Shown: piece after piece, positions 23,570 through 34,976 of the stretch | How positions within the stretch are numbered: position 1 is the stretch's first letter | Layout: each line of letters opens with the position of its first letter | Assembly (NCBI GenBank): GCA_007922195.1 | Contig: ML682007.1 | Span: forward strand, 19,396,998 to 19,460,997 | Length of the DNA: 64,000 nt | Reading direction: 5' to 3' | Source of the DNA: Podocnemis expansa | Taxonomy: Eukaryota > Chordata > Testudines > Podocnemididae | Translations under genes and position numbers: made by a program | The notes under the pieces: model-generated | The model's database searches: none | What the model was told of the DNA's origin: nothing | The model's input: the letters and a program-made list of their open reading frames with translations, nothing else

Positions 23570-24796
23570 CATTAGGTGCCCCAGCATGATGGATACACAG
23601 GGAAACTATCCCTGGGGTAGGGGGCAGCACAGCCACCATCTGGCACAGGGCCCGTGCAGAGGTGGGATGACCAAACACACATCAGATGTGCCGCTTCGAA
23701 CACTGGCCATTAAGCTGGCCTGCTCTGGGGTACCTCTTCCACCCCTGACTTCTTGAAAAAGCTGCCAGTGGGAAATGTTTCCTGCTTTCCCAACTAATAA
23801 CCCTCCAAGGCTAGACACGGGCATGTTTGCTTGATTCCCAGCTTCCCAATGGCCCCTCAGACCTATACCTGACGGGGCTGGGCTGTAACACGCAAAAGCA
23901 ACTTGAGATTATGTCTAGCAAGTGAGGCCACCCAGGCTGCACAATGGCATGTATGCTGTAAGGCTGCTGCTTCCAAGCAGGACAGATTGCATGCGTTCAA
24001 ATCTTGCTGTCATCAGAAAAGTACATGGAGTAGGAAGTGCAAAGGCCACACTCTCCTATAGCCTATCCTCTGAACGCCCCAAAGCTGGTACTACTCAGTA
24101 GCTGTACAAAGGCAGAGCCACAAACAGCAGATGGTGCTGCAGGTCCAGCTCCCAACGCGGGACGAACCTTGCAAAGGTTCCCGTGGTGCAGGATTGAGGG
24201 GCATTAGCAGAGTGGCTTTACTGTAAGGGGCATAGTCAAGCCTAAGTGCTTAGCAGAGTTTTGTGGGGCACACAGGAGTGACCCAGCTTTGGGGTGTGAT
24301 TGCAGGGCCTCAATGCACGTAAATATGCTGGTGCACATACCAAAGGTGCGTTCTGGCTGTCTGCTTCCCCCTGTGCAGTCCTCCAGCTTGAGGTCACACC
24401 TGGATCCATCGTCTCTTTCTCCCCTTGGCTCCTTGACCCCCACATGGCTATTACCTAAAGCTGGAGCAGTGGCCTCCGCACGTAGTGTGGTGAGGCCTAC
24501 GTAATGCAAAGCTTGCCTCAATTCACATCTCGGCTGTGCGGCACTGTAGGATGGTGGGTGGGTGGGTGGGTGGAGTTGCTGGTAGAGCTGCCAACCCAAA
24601 GTTTTTCTCTGGAGCAATTTGGGTGAGTGAGGCACTGCACTGACGCGGAGGTGCTGTGAGCAAAATGTCTGTGAACAGCCCCTGCCCCTCGAGCTCTGGT
24701 TGAACAGTCACACGGCATAGCTAGGCCCACGGAGGGCATTTCTTTTGGACCGTCCCAGCTGTAAAGGCCGCGGGACACAGCAAACACCTCTCTCCT
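23570..24796. other. No gene; short GGGT microsatellite
   Basis: A GGTG/GGGT run lies at 24,552-24,573. A weak tRNA-like stretch near 23,940-24,015 ends in a GTTCAAATC-type B box and may be an old SINE. The 143-residue - strand frame at 24,204-24,635 reads through the microsatellite and is not credible. Confidence 0.4.
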
Positions 24797-24797
24797 A

Positions 24798-25069
24798 GGG
24801 TTAGCAGATACCAAAGCATGGAAAGGAGGCCATGAAAGTACAAAAAGGAGGACGCTGGCGGACACATGGAGAAAATGTAACGTTCTTTTGGTTTTTTTAG
24901 GGGGCCCTGGAAGGCTTCCCTCTAAAAAATCGGGTGTTCCAGCATACTTTAACCCCTGTAAGTAAAAAGCCAGACAAAAATCAGGTAGTTTTAAAATGCC
25001 TGCCAGATGGAGGATGTGACAGTTAAAAAGGAGGCTGTGTCCTCCTTCTGCCTGACATTTGGTAACCTT
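24798..25069. mobile_element. Mariner/Tc1-like or similar MITE flanked by TA
   Basis: The left end GGGTTAGCAGATACCAAA and the reverse complement of the right end, AGGTTACCAAATGTC, are similar. Both are bordered by TA (24,796-24,797 and 25,070-25,071), as for TA-targeting elements. The 272-base interior has no transposase. The family is unassigned, and the inverted repeats are diverged enough that the superfamily is uncertain. Confidence 0.5.
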
Positions 25070-25071
25070 AC

Positions 25072-27770
25072 TGGCTCCTCCATCTGCACCTACAATGCAT
25101 TTTAGCCACCAGTTCCCTCACAGCCAAGCATGAGGTAACAGACACAGGCGGCCGAGTCCTTGGGTCTCCCACATGAGCCTAGGCCTAGCTAGCTGGCTCT
25201 TTGCAGCCAAGCAAAGCACATTGGACTAGTGGCCTGACCCAACCTATGCCAAAAGGTGGGTAGGTGGCTAGAGAGAGGCTGTCAAAAGCCAGCCCCATGG
25301 TGTCTCTTACCCACTGGCCCCAGGCCCTTGCCCAGCCCCATGGGCTCTGCGCCAGACCATGCCTCATAAGGATTGCCTTAGGGTAAAGTCAGGGGTGCAT
25401 GCCTTTTGGGGCCCCCCAACGGCCTGTGCTCTCTGGCCACTGCCCTTCCACCTCACTGTGGCATTTATTGGACTGGCCCCAATCCTGGGGAGCAGAGAGA
25501 TGCTGGGTTAGTGTATGGGAACGGGGTCCCACTGCTATCTGGGCCAGGTCGCTTTGCCACACACGTCAGCAGGCTGGCAGTGTTGCACGAGGCCAAGCCA
25601 CTCGGCTGCCTGACTCACTAGGGACAGGCGATGCCCAGCGATCATCTCCAGGTGATTCACAGCCAGGAAATGCTTCCTCAGTGCAGCCCTTGGGGCCATG
25701 CATGACCTGCTCCATGCTCGGGAGCCTGGCTGCCAGTGGAACTGAGTCCTGGGACCCATGTGGAGACAAACACCCACCAGCCCTTTCTTGGATACAGCCC
25801 ATTGGCGGCCCAGCTCATCCTCTCCACGTAGGCGGTGGCCATTGCCTCCTCTCTCCCATCCAGGCTGCTGCAGGGCAACCACTGGGGGTGTGTGTGTGTG
25901 CGCGTGCGGGGAGTAGTCTGTGCTGCTCTGCGTCCACTCGGGCTCGGCAGGGATGGGGCACGATGAGTATCTCTGAGCTGTCACCACCAAGCATGTCCCA
26001 GCCAGGTACCAGCCCTCTCGCCGGGAGGGCCATGGCAGAACCTGGCCTCTTCTCTAGCTACAGCCAGCTGCTCCCAGTCCAGCCTGGCAGGTTGCCTTTA
26101 TTTTCCATCACTCAGGCCCCAGGGTAAGACGCACATAAAGGATCAGTCCTGTGAGGCTCAGTGCTGGCAGGGCAGCCTGGCGAACGCTACCGCTTGGTTA
26201 GGCAGACAGCAGCACTCATTGCTCCTTGCTCCCCAGCAGTGGGCGCCTCTATGTGCCCTGTCCCCATGCAGGCTTCTTGGTGCTCCCATCCCTCGCAGCT
26301 GCGGCTCGGTGCCCACGGGTCACTCAGTGCTCACAGCTCCTGCCTGCTGCCCATAGTGCGAGATCCATCCCCACCAGTGGCCTTGCCTAGCTGATGGGTC
26401 CAGTGAGGCTCTGACAGCGGCTGTGACCTGGGAGACAGCTGACGGGAAGCCGAGCAGGAGGGGCTCGGCTCCTGTTACTCGCCCGCAGGCGACACACTGT
26501 GAGGGACAGGCTAAGAATAGCTCTGACTCTCGGTCACCTCCATGCAGGGAGTGTGGCTTCCCCACAGCAGCCACGCGAGGGTGGGCAGGGACTGCTGGCA
26601 TGAGTGGCTGTTTGGGCATGACTTGCGCAGGGGTGGCGTTTGGGAATGACAGTGCTTGGGCTTGATGTAGTTATCTCCACTCACTTTACAGGGACAGTGC
26701 TGGTGTCATGGGGTAGAAAACCTGTCATAGGGCACCCTGGGGAATTTCCCCAAGGACAGGGTGTTCCCCCGCACCCCCCTACCCCAGCTGACACAATCAG
26801 CAGTGCCAGGGGACTCCTTGTTTGTTCTGCTGCTCAGGTTGCAGATAAAGGGCTCCCAGCAGGCCATGCTATGGACTGTATGGCGGGAGCGTAGCCATTG
26901 TCACACTGCCAGAGGGGCGAGTTTCTGTGGCTCCTCCCTGAGCAGCAGGCACCGGATCAATGGAAGCATTTTGCTGGCAACCCACTGTGGCTACACCAGC
27001 ATTTGGCCCTGGAAACTACTCATGCTCAGGGGTGCGAACGCAAGTGCAGACTAGGGCTTAGCAGCTGCATTGGCCCATAGTGGTTGTGGTGGTCAGACAC
27101 AGGTTAAGGCATCCCCGAGGCTGCTCTAACCAGGTCCGAGCTGGTCTCCTGCAGCCCAAGCACAAAGGACACTTGTGGGTGGTGTAAAACACAGTTCTGG
27201 GCGCCTCAATCACCAGCGATGACGTGGCACCTGAGAGTGGGGGCGTGCTGGGATCAAGCGTGAGGGTGCAGCTGCCTTCTGCTCAGCCTGAGAGAGGGAA
27301 TGAGAGTGCAGCGTGCTGGCTGGAAGAGCCTTGGCCCTGAAAGCAAAGAAACTTCCTCCTGCTCCTTAACTCCTTCAGTGTGCAGAGAAACGGGACTGCA
27401 TGCATGCTTTGAACCTAAACAGGCTTGCAGCACAGCTACCTGCCTCCAGCATCAATTGCTTCTCCTCACAGTCACAACCCTCAAAGCCCCAAACATGGGC
27501 TATGTGCTGAGGGGCTTTGCCTGTGTGGGGCATGACGCATGTGGAAGGACCTCAGGACGGTCCTGCAGGAGCTAACTAGTGGCTTGTCTGAGCCCCCCTC
27601 ATGCCTTTTTCCTCACATCCTGTCCCCAGCCCAGACACACCAGCCAGGCCGTCTCCAAACCTCAGATTGTTTTTTGCCCTGTTCATTCAAAGCCTGTCAC
27701 AACTGGCAGTGAAGGAGTGTCAGCAGCCTCGCTCACATGCTACAGCTAGTGGGCAACATTTTTTTTCTCC
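25072..27770. other. GC-rich stretch without a credible gene
   Basis: The longest open frame in the window (25,399-26,127, + strand, 242 residues) lies here. It is opposed by - strand frames of 151 and 78 residues over the same bases. It has no repeats or domains, and its composition (Ser, Gly, Pro, Cys, Trp) is that of random GC-rich DNA. No donor or acceptor pattern supports an exon. Confidence 0.45.
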
Positions 27771-27817
27771 AAAATAAGCAAGGAGTCCTGTGGCACTTAG
27801 AGCTTAACAAATTTATT

Positions 27818-27861
27818 GCATGAGCTTTCGTGGGAGAAAAAAATCCCACTTCATCAGACAC
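27818..27861 (-). ncRNA. Hammerhead-ribozyme-like motif, best-preserved core
   Basis: On the - strand: CTGATGA, stem II GTGGGA/TCCCAC (six pairs) with a T-rich loop, GAAA, then GCTCATGC. Both invariant boxes and the full stem II are intact, the best example in the window. Stem III is at most two pairs (GC/GC), and the following bases (AATAAAT) lack a clear UH site. Single-molecule cleavage is therefore doubtful; dimeric action, known for minimal hammerheads, is possible. Confidence 0.65.
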
Positions 27862-27902
27862 TTTTACTCATGTGATAAATAAATTTGTTAGTCTTTAAGT
27901 GC

Positions 27903-28022
27903 CAGGGCTGTAATTAGGGTGCGGCAAGCGGGGCTTTGCCCTGGGAGCAGCTCTGTTTTGCTGCTTGATCAAAGGGTGCCTTCTGCTCGGGGCACACCCT
28001 GAACTACCTACTTCCAGCTCTG
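27903..28022. mobile_element. hAT MITE nested in a hammerhead repeat
   Basis: The 120-base insertion begins CAGGGCTG and ends CCAGCTCTG, giving short CAG...CTG inverted ends. Its 8-base flanks are TTAAGTGC and TTCAGTGC, which agree at 7 of 8 positions. It interrupts the well-conserved TTTAAGTGCCACAGGACTCC block of the host repeat, so both borders are certain. Confidence 0.85.
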
Positions 28023-28085
28023 TTCAGTGCCACGGGACTCCCGGCTTATTTTGCTGAACTAGACTCACACGGCTAGCCATTTGGC

Positions 28086-29810
28086 ACTTTTCCTCCAGTT
28101 TCTATGGCCAGTTGGGGAGACCACACCAACCGAGCTCTCAGCAGTGCGAGTGACAGGAGGACGTCAGGCGCACGCATGTACACACGCACACACAGAGAGC
28201 CAGGCTCTGTGAACCCCACATACTCACACCAATGCTACCTGCTCTCACAGGACCACCTTAGAGCACAGGTACGGTGGCAAACATCAGCCACCCCAGTGTT
28301 AGCAGAGATCAAAGCCTCTCAGCTGCCAACTCAGCATTGCCCAGCTCAGGCAGGCCGCACCCCAGGTGGGGTTTCCGCAGGGCTGGCACGTGACAGGGAG
28401 GGGAACGTACGCCTGCACACTTGCACCTTTTTTTGACAGCATTCACTGGTCCTCCTGCCTGCATTCACGGGGTGCTGCCTTGCTGACTTTGGCCCTCCTC
28501 CTTCTTTCTGCCATGCTCTCTTTCTGTGTTGCCGGTATCAGACACAACCTGGTGCCATTCTCTGGCTCTCCAGAGCTAGCCTGGGCCATGGGGCGAGCAG
28601 GGCATTATCTCCGCTCACGTGCTGGCTGTGCCACTGTAAACACCGTCAGTGTGCTGCCCCCCCAACCTCTCCCAGGCCCTCCCCAAGACAGCCCTCTGCA
28701 GAGTCAGTCCCCTTGCTCCCCAGATCTCAGTGCGTTCCCAGACCTGGAGAATAGTTTCCAGTAGGGCTGGGAGGAGGCATACAGAATAAAAAGCTGCCTG
28801 TTGCCCTGCCCACTTATGCTGTGAGTTGTGATCCAGCATGGCTGGTTTCCAGGAAACATATTCACTCAAGCAATTTCCATTGAGCTTTACAGTGGTGCAG
28901 AGCCAACAATTTGTGTGTGGGCACACCCTGCCCCCCCCCCATCAGCCTGCGGTGTTGCATTGTTTTTTTTTGCACCACATGGCAGCGCATTTGCACCCAA
29001 AAGGCAGCATTTGGCAGCTGACGGTCTAGGAAGAGTTGCTGTTCACACCAAGGGGAGGAAGCCCCGGACCAAGTCCATTTCCTGGATAATATCAGTTTGT
29101 TCCTCATTGGGGTCTGCAGACTGTGGTCTACAGATGGGCCTCAGCATATGGAGAGCCATGTGTGAGGGAGGGGAGAGAGAGCGACACTCTGAACAATGGC
29201 AAAGCTGTTTTTCTGCAATGTTTTCAAGTTTTTTTTTTTATTTTGCCGCCTCAGTATTTTCATCAAGCACCTCCCTCAAAAAACTTCAGCTAAAACTTTT
29301 TGATCAGATCCACTGTAAGAACCCAGGGGCCAGGCCAGGCTGCTCCACAGTCCTACGCCCCCTTTAAACATCCCCCATGGCAGAAGGAGGAGGGTCCCCA
29401 GCTGGTGCCTGCTCCCTAAGCCAGCCTGCCTCTTCACCAGAAGAAGCTGAACGATGGTGTTTCAGAGCCAGGGAGCTCACCAAGCTTCAGGGCACCCCCC
29501 AAGCCCTGCTAGTAAAACAACTGCCCCACTATTTCCCCAGAAAAGCCACCATCTCTTCCCCTTGACTAAAATAAACCGATGTTTCCATTTCTCGAGCAGC
29601 TTTCACCCTGTGGGATGCCCTCGAAATTGCAAACTGCCTTCATTAGCATTTCATTCAAATACAGCTGCTGCTGGGGCAGATGCATTCTGCAGCCCATCTT
29701 AGCTAATAATACTTTGAGCTTCCACAAGCACCTTCCAGCTGGGGCTCACGGCCTGCACTATAAACCTCAGGTAATACAGCTTCATGGCAGTCCTGGGACG
29801 GAGCAGTGAC
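28086..29810. other. No gene recognised
   Basis: Several mid-length frames are present (28,828-29,367 on +, 179 residues). This one reads through poly-T tracts (Phe-rich stretch) and has no domain. Runs of C near 28,930 and T near 28,963 and 29,230 are simple sequence. Confidence 0.4.
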
Positions 29811-29855
29811 ACTTTTACTGATGGGGAAACTGAGGCATGGAGTGAGCCTACATAA
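29811..29855 (-). mobile_element. MIR SINE core fragment
   Basis: GATGGGGAAACTGAGGCATG is the reverse complement of the conserved MIR core. Only about 45 bases are recognisable. Confidence 0.5.
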
Positions 29856-30103
29856 ATCGACACAATGAAATTGTTTGTTGCCTCCCAGGTCTTGCTTTAA
29901 CCACGAAGTACTCCTTCCCCTCATGTTGGGAAGACAGGCTTTGGCTCAGCCCTGCCTTTACAAAAAGTGCCGTGGGAACCAACCAGAAAACTGGTGTCCA
30001 AGGTCTGATCTGAACGAGCAATACTCAGAACGCCACTTTGGAGGGGTGTAGGGCTCAGGTGACACAACTGGAGTTTGAATCTGTGATTCCACCCCGGCCT
30101 GAT
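29856..30103. other. No feature recognised
   Basis: Short unique stretch between a MIR fragment and the CR1 end. Confidence 0.4.
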
Positions 30104-30290
30104 CATAGAATCATAGGGTTGGAAGGGACCCCACGAGGTCATCTAGTCCAACCCCCTGCCAAAAAAAGCAGGACCACTCCCATTAGATCATCCCATCCTT
30201 AAACACTGGCCCTGATGTTCCCATCCTTAAACACTGGCCCTGATGTTCCCATCCTTAAACACTGGCCCTGCCAGCTACTACTGATTTTGC
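30104..30290 (-). mobile_element. CR1 LINE, 3' end
   Basis: ATCATAGAATCATAGGGTTG followed by GGAAGGGACC and TCATCTAGTCCAACCCCCTG is the reverse complement of the CR1 3' UTR of birds and reptiles, including the short ATTCTATG-type terminal repeat. The element therefore runs on the - strand with its 3' terminus at about 30,104. No reverse transcriptase part remains. The inner end is blurred by the tandem repeat at 30,192. Confidence 0.85.
30192..30270. repeat. Tandem triplication of a 28-base unit within CR1
   Basis: CCCATCCTTAAACACTGGCC plus CTGATGTT is repeated at 30,192, 30,220 and 30,248, the third copy ending after 23 bases. The units are identical, so the expansion is recent compared with the decayed CR1 sequence around it. 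Confidence 0.95.
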
Positions 30291-30316
30291 TTTAATGGCC
30301 ACAGCTCCTTCCTAAG

Positions 30317-30448
30317 GAGACGTTGGGTTAGTCTAGTTAGCAAAAAATACAAGGAGGCCGGTGGCACTTTTAAAGCCTAACAAATCTTGTATCATGTGAT
30401 AAACAAATATGTTAGTCTTTAAAAGTGCCACCAGATTCCTTGTTTGTT
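30317..30448. mobile_element. Palindromic hammerhead repeat lacking the ribozyme (copy F)
   Basis: The left half (- strand) contains GTTAGTCTAG...GTGGCACTTTTAAAGCCTAACAAAT and the right half (+ strand) AAATATGTTAGTCTTTAAAAGTGCCACCAG, meeting near 30,385. Both halves start just after the hammerhead region, so no core is present. The whole 132-base unit is bordered by TTCCTAAG at 30,309-30,316 and 30,449-30,456, a perfect 8-base duplication. The palindrome therefore integrated as one piece. Confidence 0.8.
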
Positions 30449-30456
30449 TTCCTAAG

Positions 30457-31761
30457 TTGCATGCCCCCCTCTGCCAGGATCCTGCTCTGTCCTGGGACCA
30501 CTCCTAGACCTGGAAACCTTAAAAGTAGCTCGGGTGAACCAGCCTCCACCCCCTAAGTACCAGAGCAACAGCATTGGCAGGGGCTTGCCCAGTATGACGC
30601 ACACTGGTATCAGCTGGGGTCACATTTTCAGACTCTGAAGATACTGATTTCATCACACTGCCAGGCCAGCATAGCCCCCTCCAGCCTTATTCTGATCACC
30701 CCAACCTGGAGTGTCTCTTGCTGACTGTTTTCCTCTGTGCGGGAGAGGAACATTTGGTACCTCAGCCCAGTCAGGCACCTTCTTGGGGTTTTCTACCCTG
30801 CTTATAAACTGGAGTGTCTGCGCACCTTCCAAGAGTGCATTGAGCTACATCTGTCACGTGTGGTTTGTTTTCACCTCCTCCTCGCGCGGGCGGGAGAAGC
30901 ATGTGGAATGGAGTGGAGCGGCTTGTTCTGGAAGGGTTTTTGTTGTTGTTTGTTGGCAAATATATCTGTTGCTATGTGTGTCCACTAGAGACGTCAAGGA
31001 CAAAGAAAGACCTTCAATATTGGTGTTCATGTTCACCTGTATCGCGAGCCCCTGAATTGCACAGAAGGGTCTTTGGATGCTGGGGGTCACTGCGTTGTCA
31101 ACCCCAAACACTGGATGAACAGGAGCTAGGCCCCCAGAAATCATTAGACTGGTTTAGAAATCACACATAGGAGGGCATTTTTCTTTGCCTTCTGGTTTCT
31201 GAACCTAGCTTGCACTTGCGTTGTATTTTCCAGCTTTTCCCCTAAGCCATGAGGGCCAGAAACTTCCTTTTTGTTTTTAAAGCTGCAGTTCCCTTGTAAT
31301 CAGGTGATTCCAGGCACTGGTGCTACAAGAAAAACACCAGACGGTGTGAGACGTCCAATAAAGAGCACAAGATTGGAGTCACGAGGACCATACTCTTGTA
31401 TAACCTTTGAAAAGGGAAGGCACCTGTTTCTGCAGCCTGATGCATGAGGCTTTCCAATTAGGTCATATGCCGAGATGGCCCCACAGTCCCTGAGCCAAAG
31501 ACACCCCCAGCCCATAGGAAGGTCCATATTGGCTCCCAGCACTGGTTTTGCCACCAGTCACTCATGTGTTGAAGTTGGTGGAGTCTCATCACTGTCTCCA
31601 GTGGACGTTTGCCTCCAGCTATGCTGAGACTGAGAGACAGCGAGTGGAGCAGAGCTCATTTCCCAACCTAAGGGAGGCTCTTAGCGCTTTTCTTTCATGG
31701 ATCCTAAGACTCCTCAGAGAACTGCTCAGCACGTTCCAGCCTGGCTGCCCATTTGCCGGCA
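30457..31761. other. No feature recognised
   Basis: Overlapping frames on both strands between 30,711 and 31,170 use the same bases in four frames. None is recognisable. Confidence 0.4.
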
Positions 31762-31860
31762 CAGACTTCCTGTGTGACCTTGGCCAAATTACGTAGCTTT
31801 TCTTCAGGCCACCTGCACTGCCTTACCTCACAGAGGTATGGTGAGGAGATACATAGACTG
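31762..31860 (+). mobile_element. MIR SINE fragment
   Basis: CTTCCTGTGTGACCTTGGCC, AAATTACGTAGCTTTTCTTC and a decayed AGGTATGGTGAGGAG tail follow the MIR sense consensus in order. Confidence 0.7.
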
Positions 31861-32915
31861 TGAGGGCCTCAGGGCCTAGGGGTATAAGGGTAGTACAAGG
31901 ACCTAAGCTAGCCAGTAAGCTGAAATATGGTAATGGTTGCCGACCTAAAGTATTAAAACTATAGGAGCATTTTAAAAACCTAACATAACTTACGTTTTCT
32001 TCAGTCAAAAGACTAAGAAGCTTGGTATGCTGAAGCCTCATGTGGTCCCCTGACGCCAGGAGCTGGGGATTTAAGAACAGCAGTGCATATCATGAGATGT
32101 TTGGTAAAATTGCAAGAATTGACTACATGGCGGTAAGCTGCTATGAAACACTTGGTGGTTCCCTGGTCATTGTAATAATATTTTGCCTCTCTCTAGCACT
32201 TTTTAGAAAGCCCACATAAATGAAGTCCTGGGAAGCTGTTATGGACCATGTCAACCATCACGAGCTGTGTTAAAGATGTTGATGGTTCAGCACCAAACAG
32301 TGACTAACTGGCTAGAGAAAAGATCCCTATATCTAGCTGAAACTGGTGAGAGTTTCCGAGAGGTAATTTGGTCCTTCCTCGTTCACCAGGCCCAGTATTT
32401 CTGCTTTCATAAGCAATGACATTGGAGCTTTCCTAACCTTGGGCAGCAAGATCTGCTTTTTACATCATCTTGCATGCTGGTGCGCACAGATGCAAGCCAC
32501 TCAGGCATTGCTGCAGATTCCCACGGCTTCCAGCCCTAACTACATTCACCTTTGTGGTCTCCCACCCAGGGCCTGAGGCAGCTTAACCTAGTCCTACTGA
32601 GTTTATTGGATCATAGCAGCACAAGCTGGGTGTGACCCATGACAGCCAGAAGGGAACCCCCTGAAATCAGTGCTAGAATCACCCAGAAAGAAATCGCCTT
32701 TCCTTTTGTCAATTTTGCCAAGGCAGGGGATTGTGGAGGGGCTCATTCTCATGTGTCCCTCACATGGCAAAGTGTGTTTCTAGAACTCACAGAAACTATC
32801 TGGACTTCCAGTGGCACCCCAAATCCATAGAGCCATATGAAAACCCCAGAGCAACCTCCTGTTGCTGGACAGATTTCAGCCTGTATGCTCTAACCCCGAG
32901 AGAGAGAAGAGAAAC
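31861..32915. other. No feature recognised
   Basis: Unique DNA with only short frames. Confidence 0.4.
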
Positions 32916-32927
32916 CATATGAAAAAG

Positions 32928-33160
32928 TTCTAAAGCAGTAGCCGTGTTAGTCTAGTTCAGCAAAATAAGCAAGGAGGCTTGTGGCACTTAAAGACTAACA
33001 AATGTATTTATTGCATGAGCTTTTGCAGGAGAACAATCCCACTTTGTCAGATGCTTCAAAGTGCTTTTGAAGCATCTGACAGAGTGGGACTTTTTCCTAT
33101 GAAAGCTCATGCAATAAATACATTTGTTAGTCTTTAAGTGGCATAGGACTCTGCTTATTT
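32928..33160. mobile_element. Palindromic hammerhead repeat with target duplication (copy G)
   Basis: The left half (- strand) and right half (+ strand) meet near 33,060 within GATGCTTCAAAGTGCTTTTG. Both halves keep the hammerhead region, but the first box has decayed (CTGACAA on the left, CTGACAG on the right). The right half keeps ATGAAAGCTCATGC. Flanks CATATGAAAAAG (32,916-32,927) and CACATGAGAAAG (33,161-33,172) agree at 10 of 12 positions, so the palindrome again appears to have inserted as a unit. Confidence 0.75.
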
Positions 33161-33172
33161 CACATGAGAAAG

Positions 33173-34640
33173 CAAATTCCTAGCATGTCAGGTTAAAGGC
33201 CCTAGCTGCCAGGTTTCTGCAGGCTCTTTGGAAGTTGCTCTGCTCTCTGAACATGCCATTCATGGGCTACGGTGGTGATGACTCAGCAGATGGCTCCCAC
33301 TTCTGCAAGATGAGTCACGGACAGGCTTCCAGAGCGCCGGCACGCCTGCATTAAAGGCGGGCCTGTGTGCTGGCTCTTTGCAGCTGCCGCTGAATCAACT
33401 GGAGGTAGCAGTTCCTCCTGGTTAGGAATTAAAGGCTGCATTCCTGGTGTCAGAGCAGTGGCAAAAGCAGATGCCAGCTGAGGTCATGAGGTTTTTGTGG
33501 TACACAGGATTGCCATGAGCATCTAGGTTTCCCCTTTGGTATTTATGATTTTATGCAGACCCAGGACCTGCACAAAGCCTGTTCCTGTGTAAAACGTGAG
33601 GGGTTCAGGAATGCGTGCCGAAGGATGACTTCTGAAGCAGAAGTTAGCCAGTGTAGCCAGCTGTGGTAATGGTGACAGCTGTGGCACTTTGCTAAGATGT
33701 GATTTGGTAAGTACAGGAGACTGGCAAGCAGCTGCCCGCTTTTCTCTGTGGACATTTCCAAATAACTGTGCACTGGCCAGAAGAAAACATGCCCTGACAA
33801 TGGTTTCAGGCACTAGCTTCAGGGATGAGTGGTGGAAAGGATGAAACAGAGCAAAAACGACCAGAGAGAGGGTAGACTCCAGGACAGCAAAGGAGGAGAT
33901 GCTGCGTAATGGATGTATTAGCTGGCCAATCACTGAATATTATACATGTAATGTGATCCAATTAGACAACGATTAAAAGCTTTTTTGGAGGGTGCTGGGT
34001 ATTGTAGAAATTCTGCCTAATTGCAAAAAATCTTGTAAGTGATAAACAATGGTGATGACACCTTCCAAAAGACTTCTGGGCTAGAACTTGCTCCAGGGGA
34101 TACATTTAATGAACTCCAGGGGATCCTGGTAGAGATGAGCCTCCTCCCAGCAATACCTGCGGTAAGCAATGCTAAAAAGATACTCAGGCCTGACTGGGAC
34201 TACTCAGGGCGGGCAGGGAATACCACTGCATCAAAGAGAAGATTGAAGGGGCAGGAGGAGAAGACCAAAGTGCAGGTTACCAGAGGAACTGCGACCAGTG
34301 GAGCTGGACTTTGATTCGTTCTTCACGGAGACAAGGTTATGGATGGGGGAATTCGGAACAAAATCATCATGTTTATTCCCATTGTCCAGTGGGAGTTTTC
34401 TATCCTGCTCCAATAGATAGCCCAAGGCTCACAGCATAACCTTTCTATTTCCACCAACCCTGAAGACACCACAGCAGAGGCTGGGACGTGAATGCAGAGA
34501 GGGGCTTCTCAGTGCCTCAGTACTGCATTTGCAACGGAGTTGTCCACGTGCTCTTCAGAGAAGGGCAGAGCCAGGCTTATGGAGGGTGGGCAGGAGATTA
34601 GGGGCTGTGCCCCAAACTGCAGAAGGCAAAAATGGACACA
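33173..34640. other. No feature recognised
   Basis: The frames at 33,523-33,933 (-) and 34,039-34,314 (+, 91 residues, fairly hydrophilic) do not resemble proteins I know. No splice-site evidence supports either. Confidence 0.4.
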
Positions 34641-34770
34641 GCTAAACAAACAAGGGGGCTGGTGGCACTTTAAAGACTAACAAATGTATTTATCGCATGA
34701 GCTTTCATGGGAGAAAATCCCACTTTGTCAGATGCTTTGAACATGGGGCACTTACAGAATGGGAGGAAAA
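34641..34770 (-). mobile_element. Hammerhead repeat, single copy (copy H)
   Basis: On the - strand the order is TTCCTCCCATTCTGTAAGTG, CATGTTCAAAGCATCTGAC, stem II, CATGAAAGCTCATGC, TTTGTTAGTCTTTAAAGTGC. The hammerhead first box has decayed (CTGACAA). The leader TCCCATTCTGTAAGT is shared with copy I at 38,640 and shows that the unit extends upstream of the hammerhead. Confidence 0.7.
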
Positions 34771-34914
34771 TAAATGTAAGGAAGTGTAAATCAAGCCACA
34801 TAAGGAGTAGTAGAGAGCCGCTTGAAGACTAGTACGTTAGCCTGAGGACTGCACCACTGAAACCTTTTCATATAATGATATTGCAAATATCAGTAATGAT
34901 TGTGTCATTGCGGG

Positions 34915-34976
34915 CTGCAGAAAATAGCTTTAGGGGCTGCATACATCCCACGGGGCACGTGTTTGAGACCCCCTGG
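34915..34976. mobile_element. hAT-type transposon end
   Basis: The stretch ends in GGGGCACGTGTTTGAGACCCCCTG, the mirror of a CAGGGGTCTCAAAC-type hAT terminus with a typical GGGCTGCAG subterminal motif. The opposite end could not be placed, so only this end is annotated. Confidence 0.5.

Larger units (their letters stand above)
27771..28085. mobile_element. Palindromic hammerhead repeat split by a hAT insertion (copy E)
   Basis: The left half (- strand) runs to about 27,866. The right half (+ strand) begins TCATGTGATAAATAAATTTG and breaks at TTAAGTGC (27,895-27,902). It resumes at 28,023 with TTCAGTGCCACGGGACTCCC and ends near GACTCACACGGCTAGCC. Removing the nested hAT element restores a normal family sequence. 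This is therefore a third head-to-head palindrome, and it is older than the hAT insertion. Confidence 0.8.

Noticed and set aside
23940..24015. tRNA-like stretch with a GTTCAAATC block
   Set aside because: Only a B-box-like segment is convincing; too weak to annotate as a gene.
25399..26127. 242-residue open frame, the longest in the window
   Set aside because: Opposed by overlapping - strand frames, no domain, random GC-rich composition, and no splice or promoter evidence.
30192..30270. Three direct repeats that superficially resemble a CRISPR array
   Set aside because: The units are adjacent with no spacers, and they lie in a CR1 element of a vertebrate genome.
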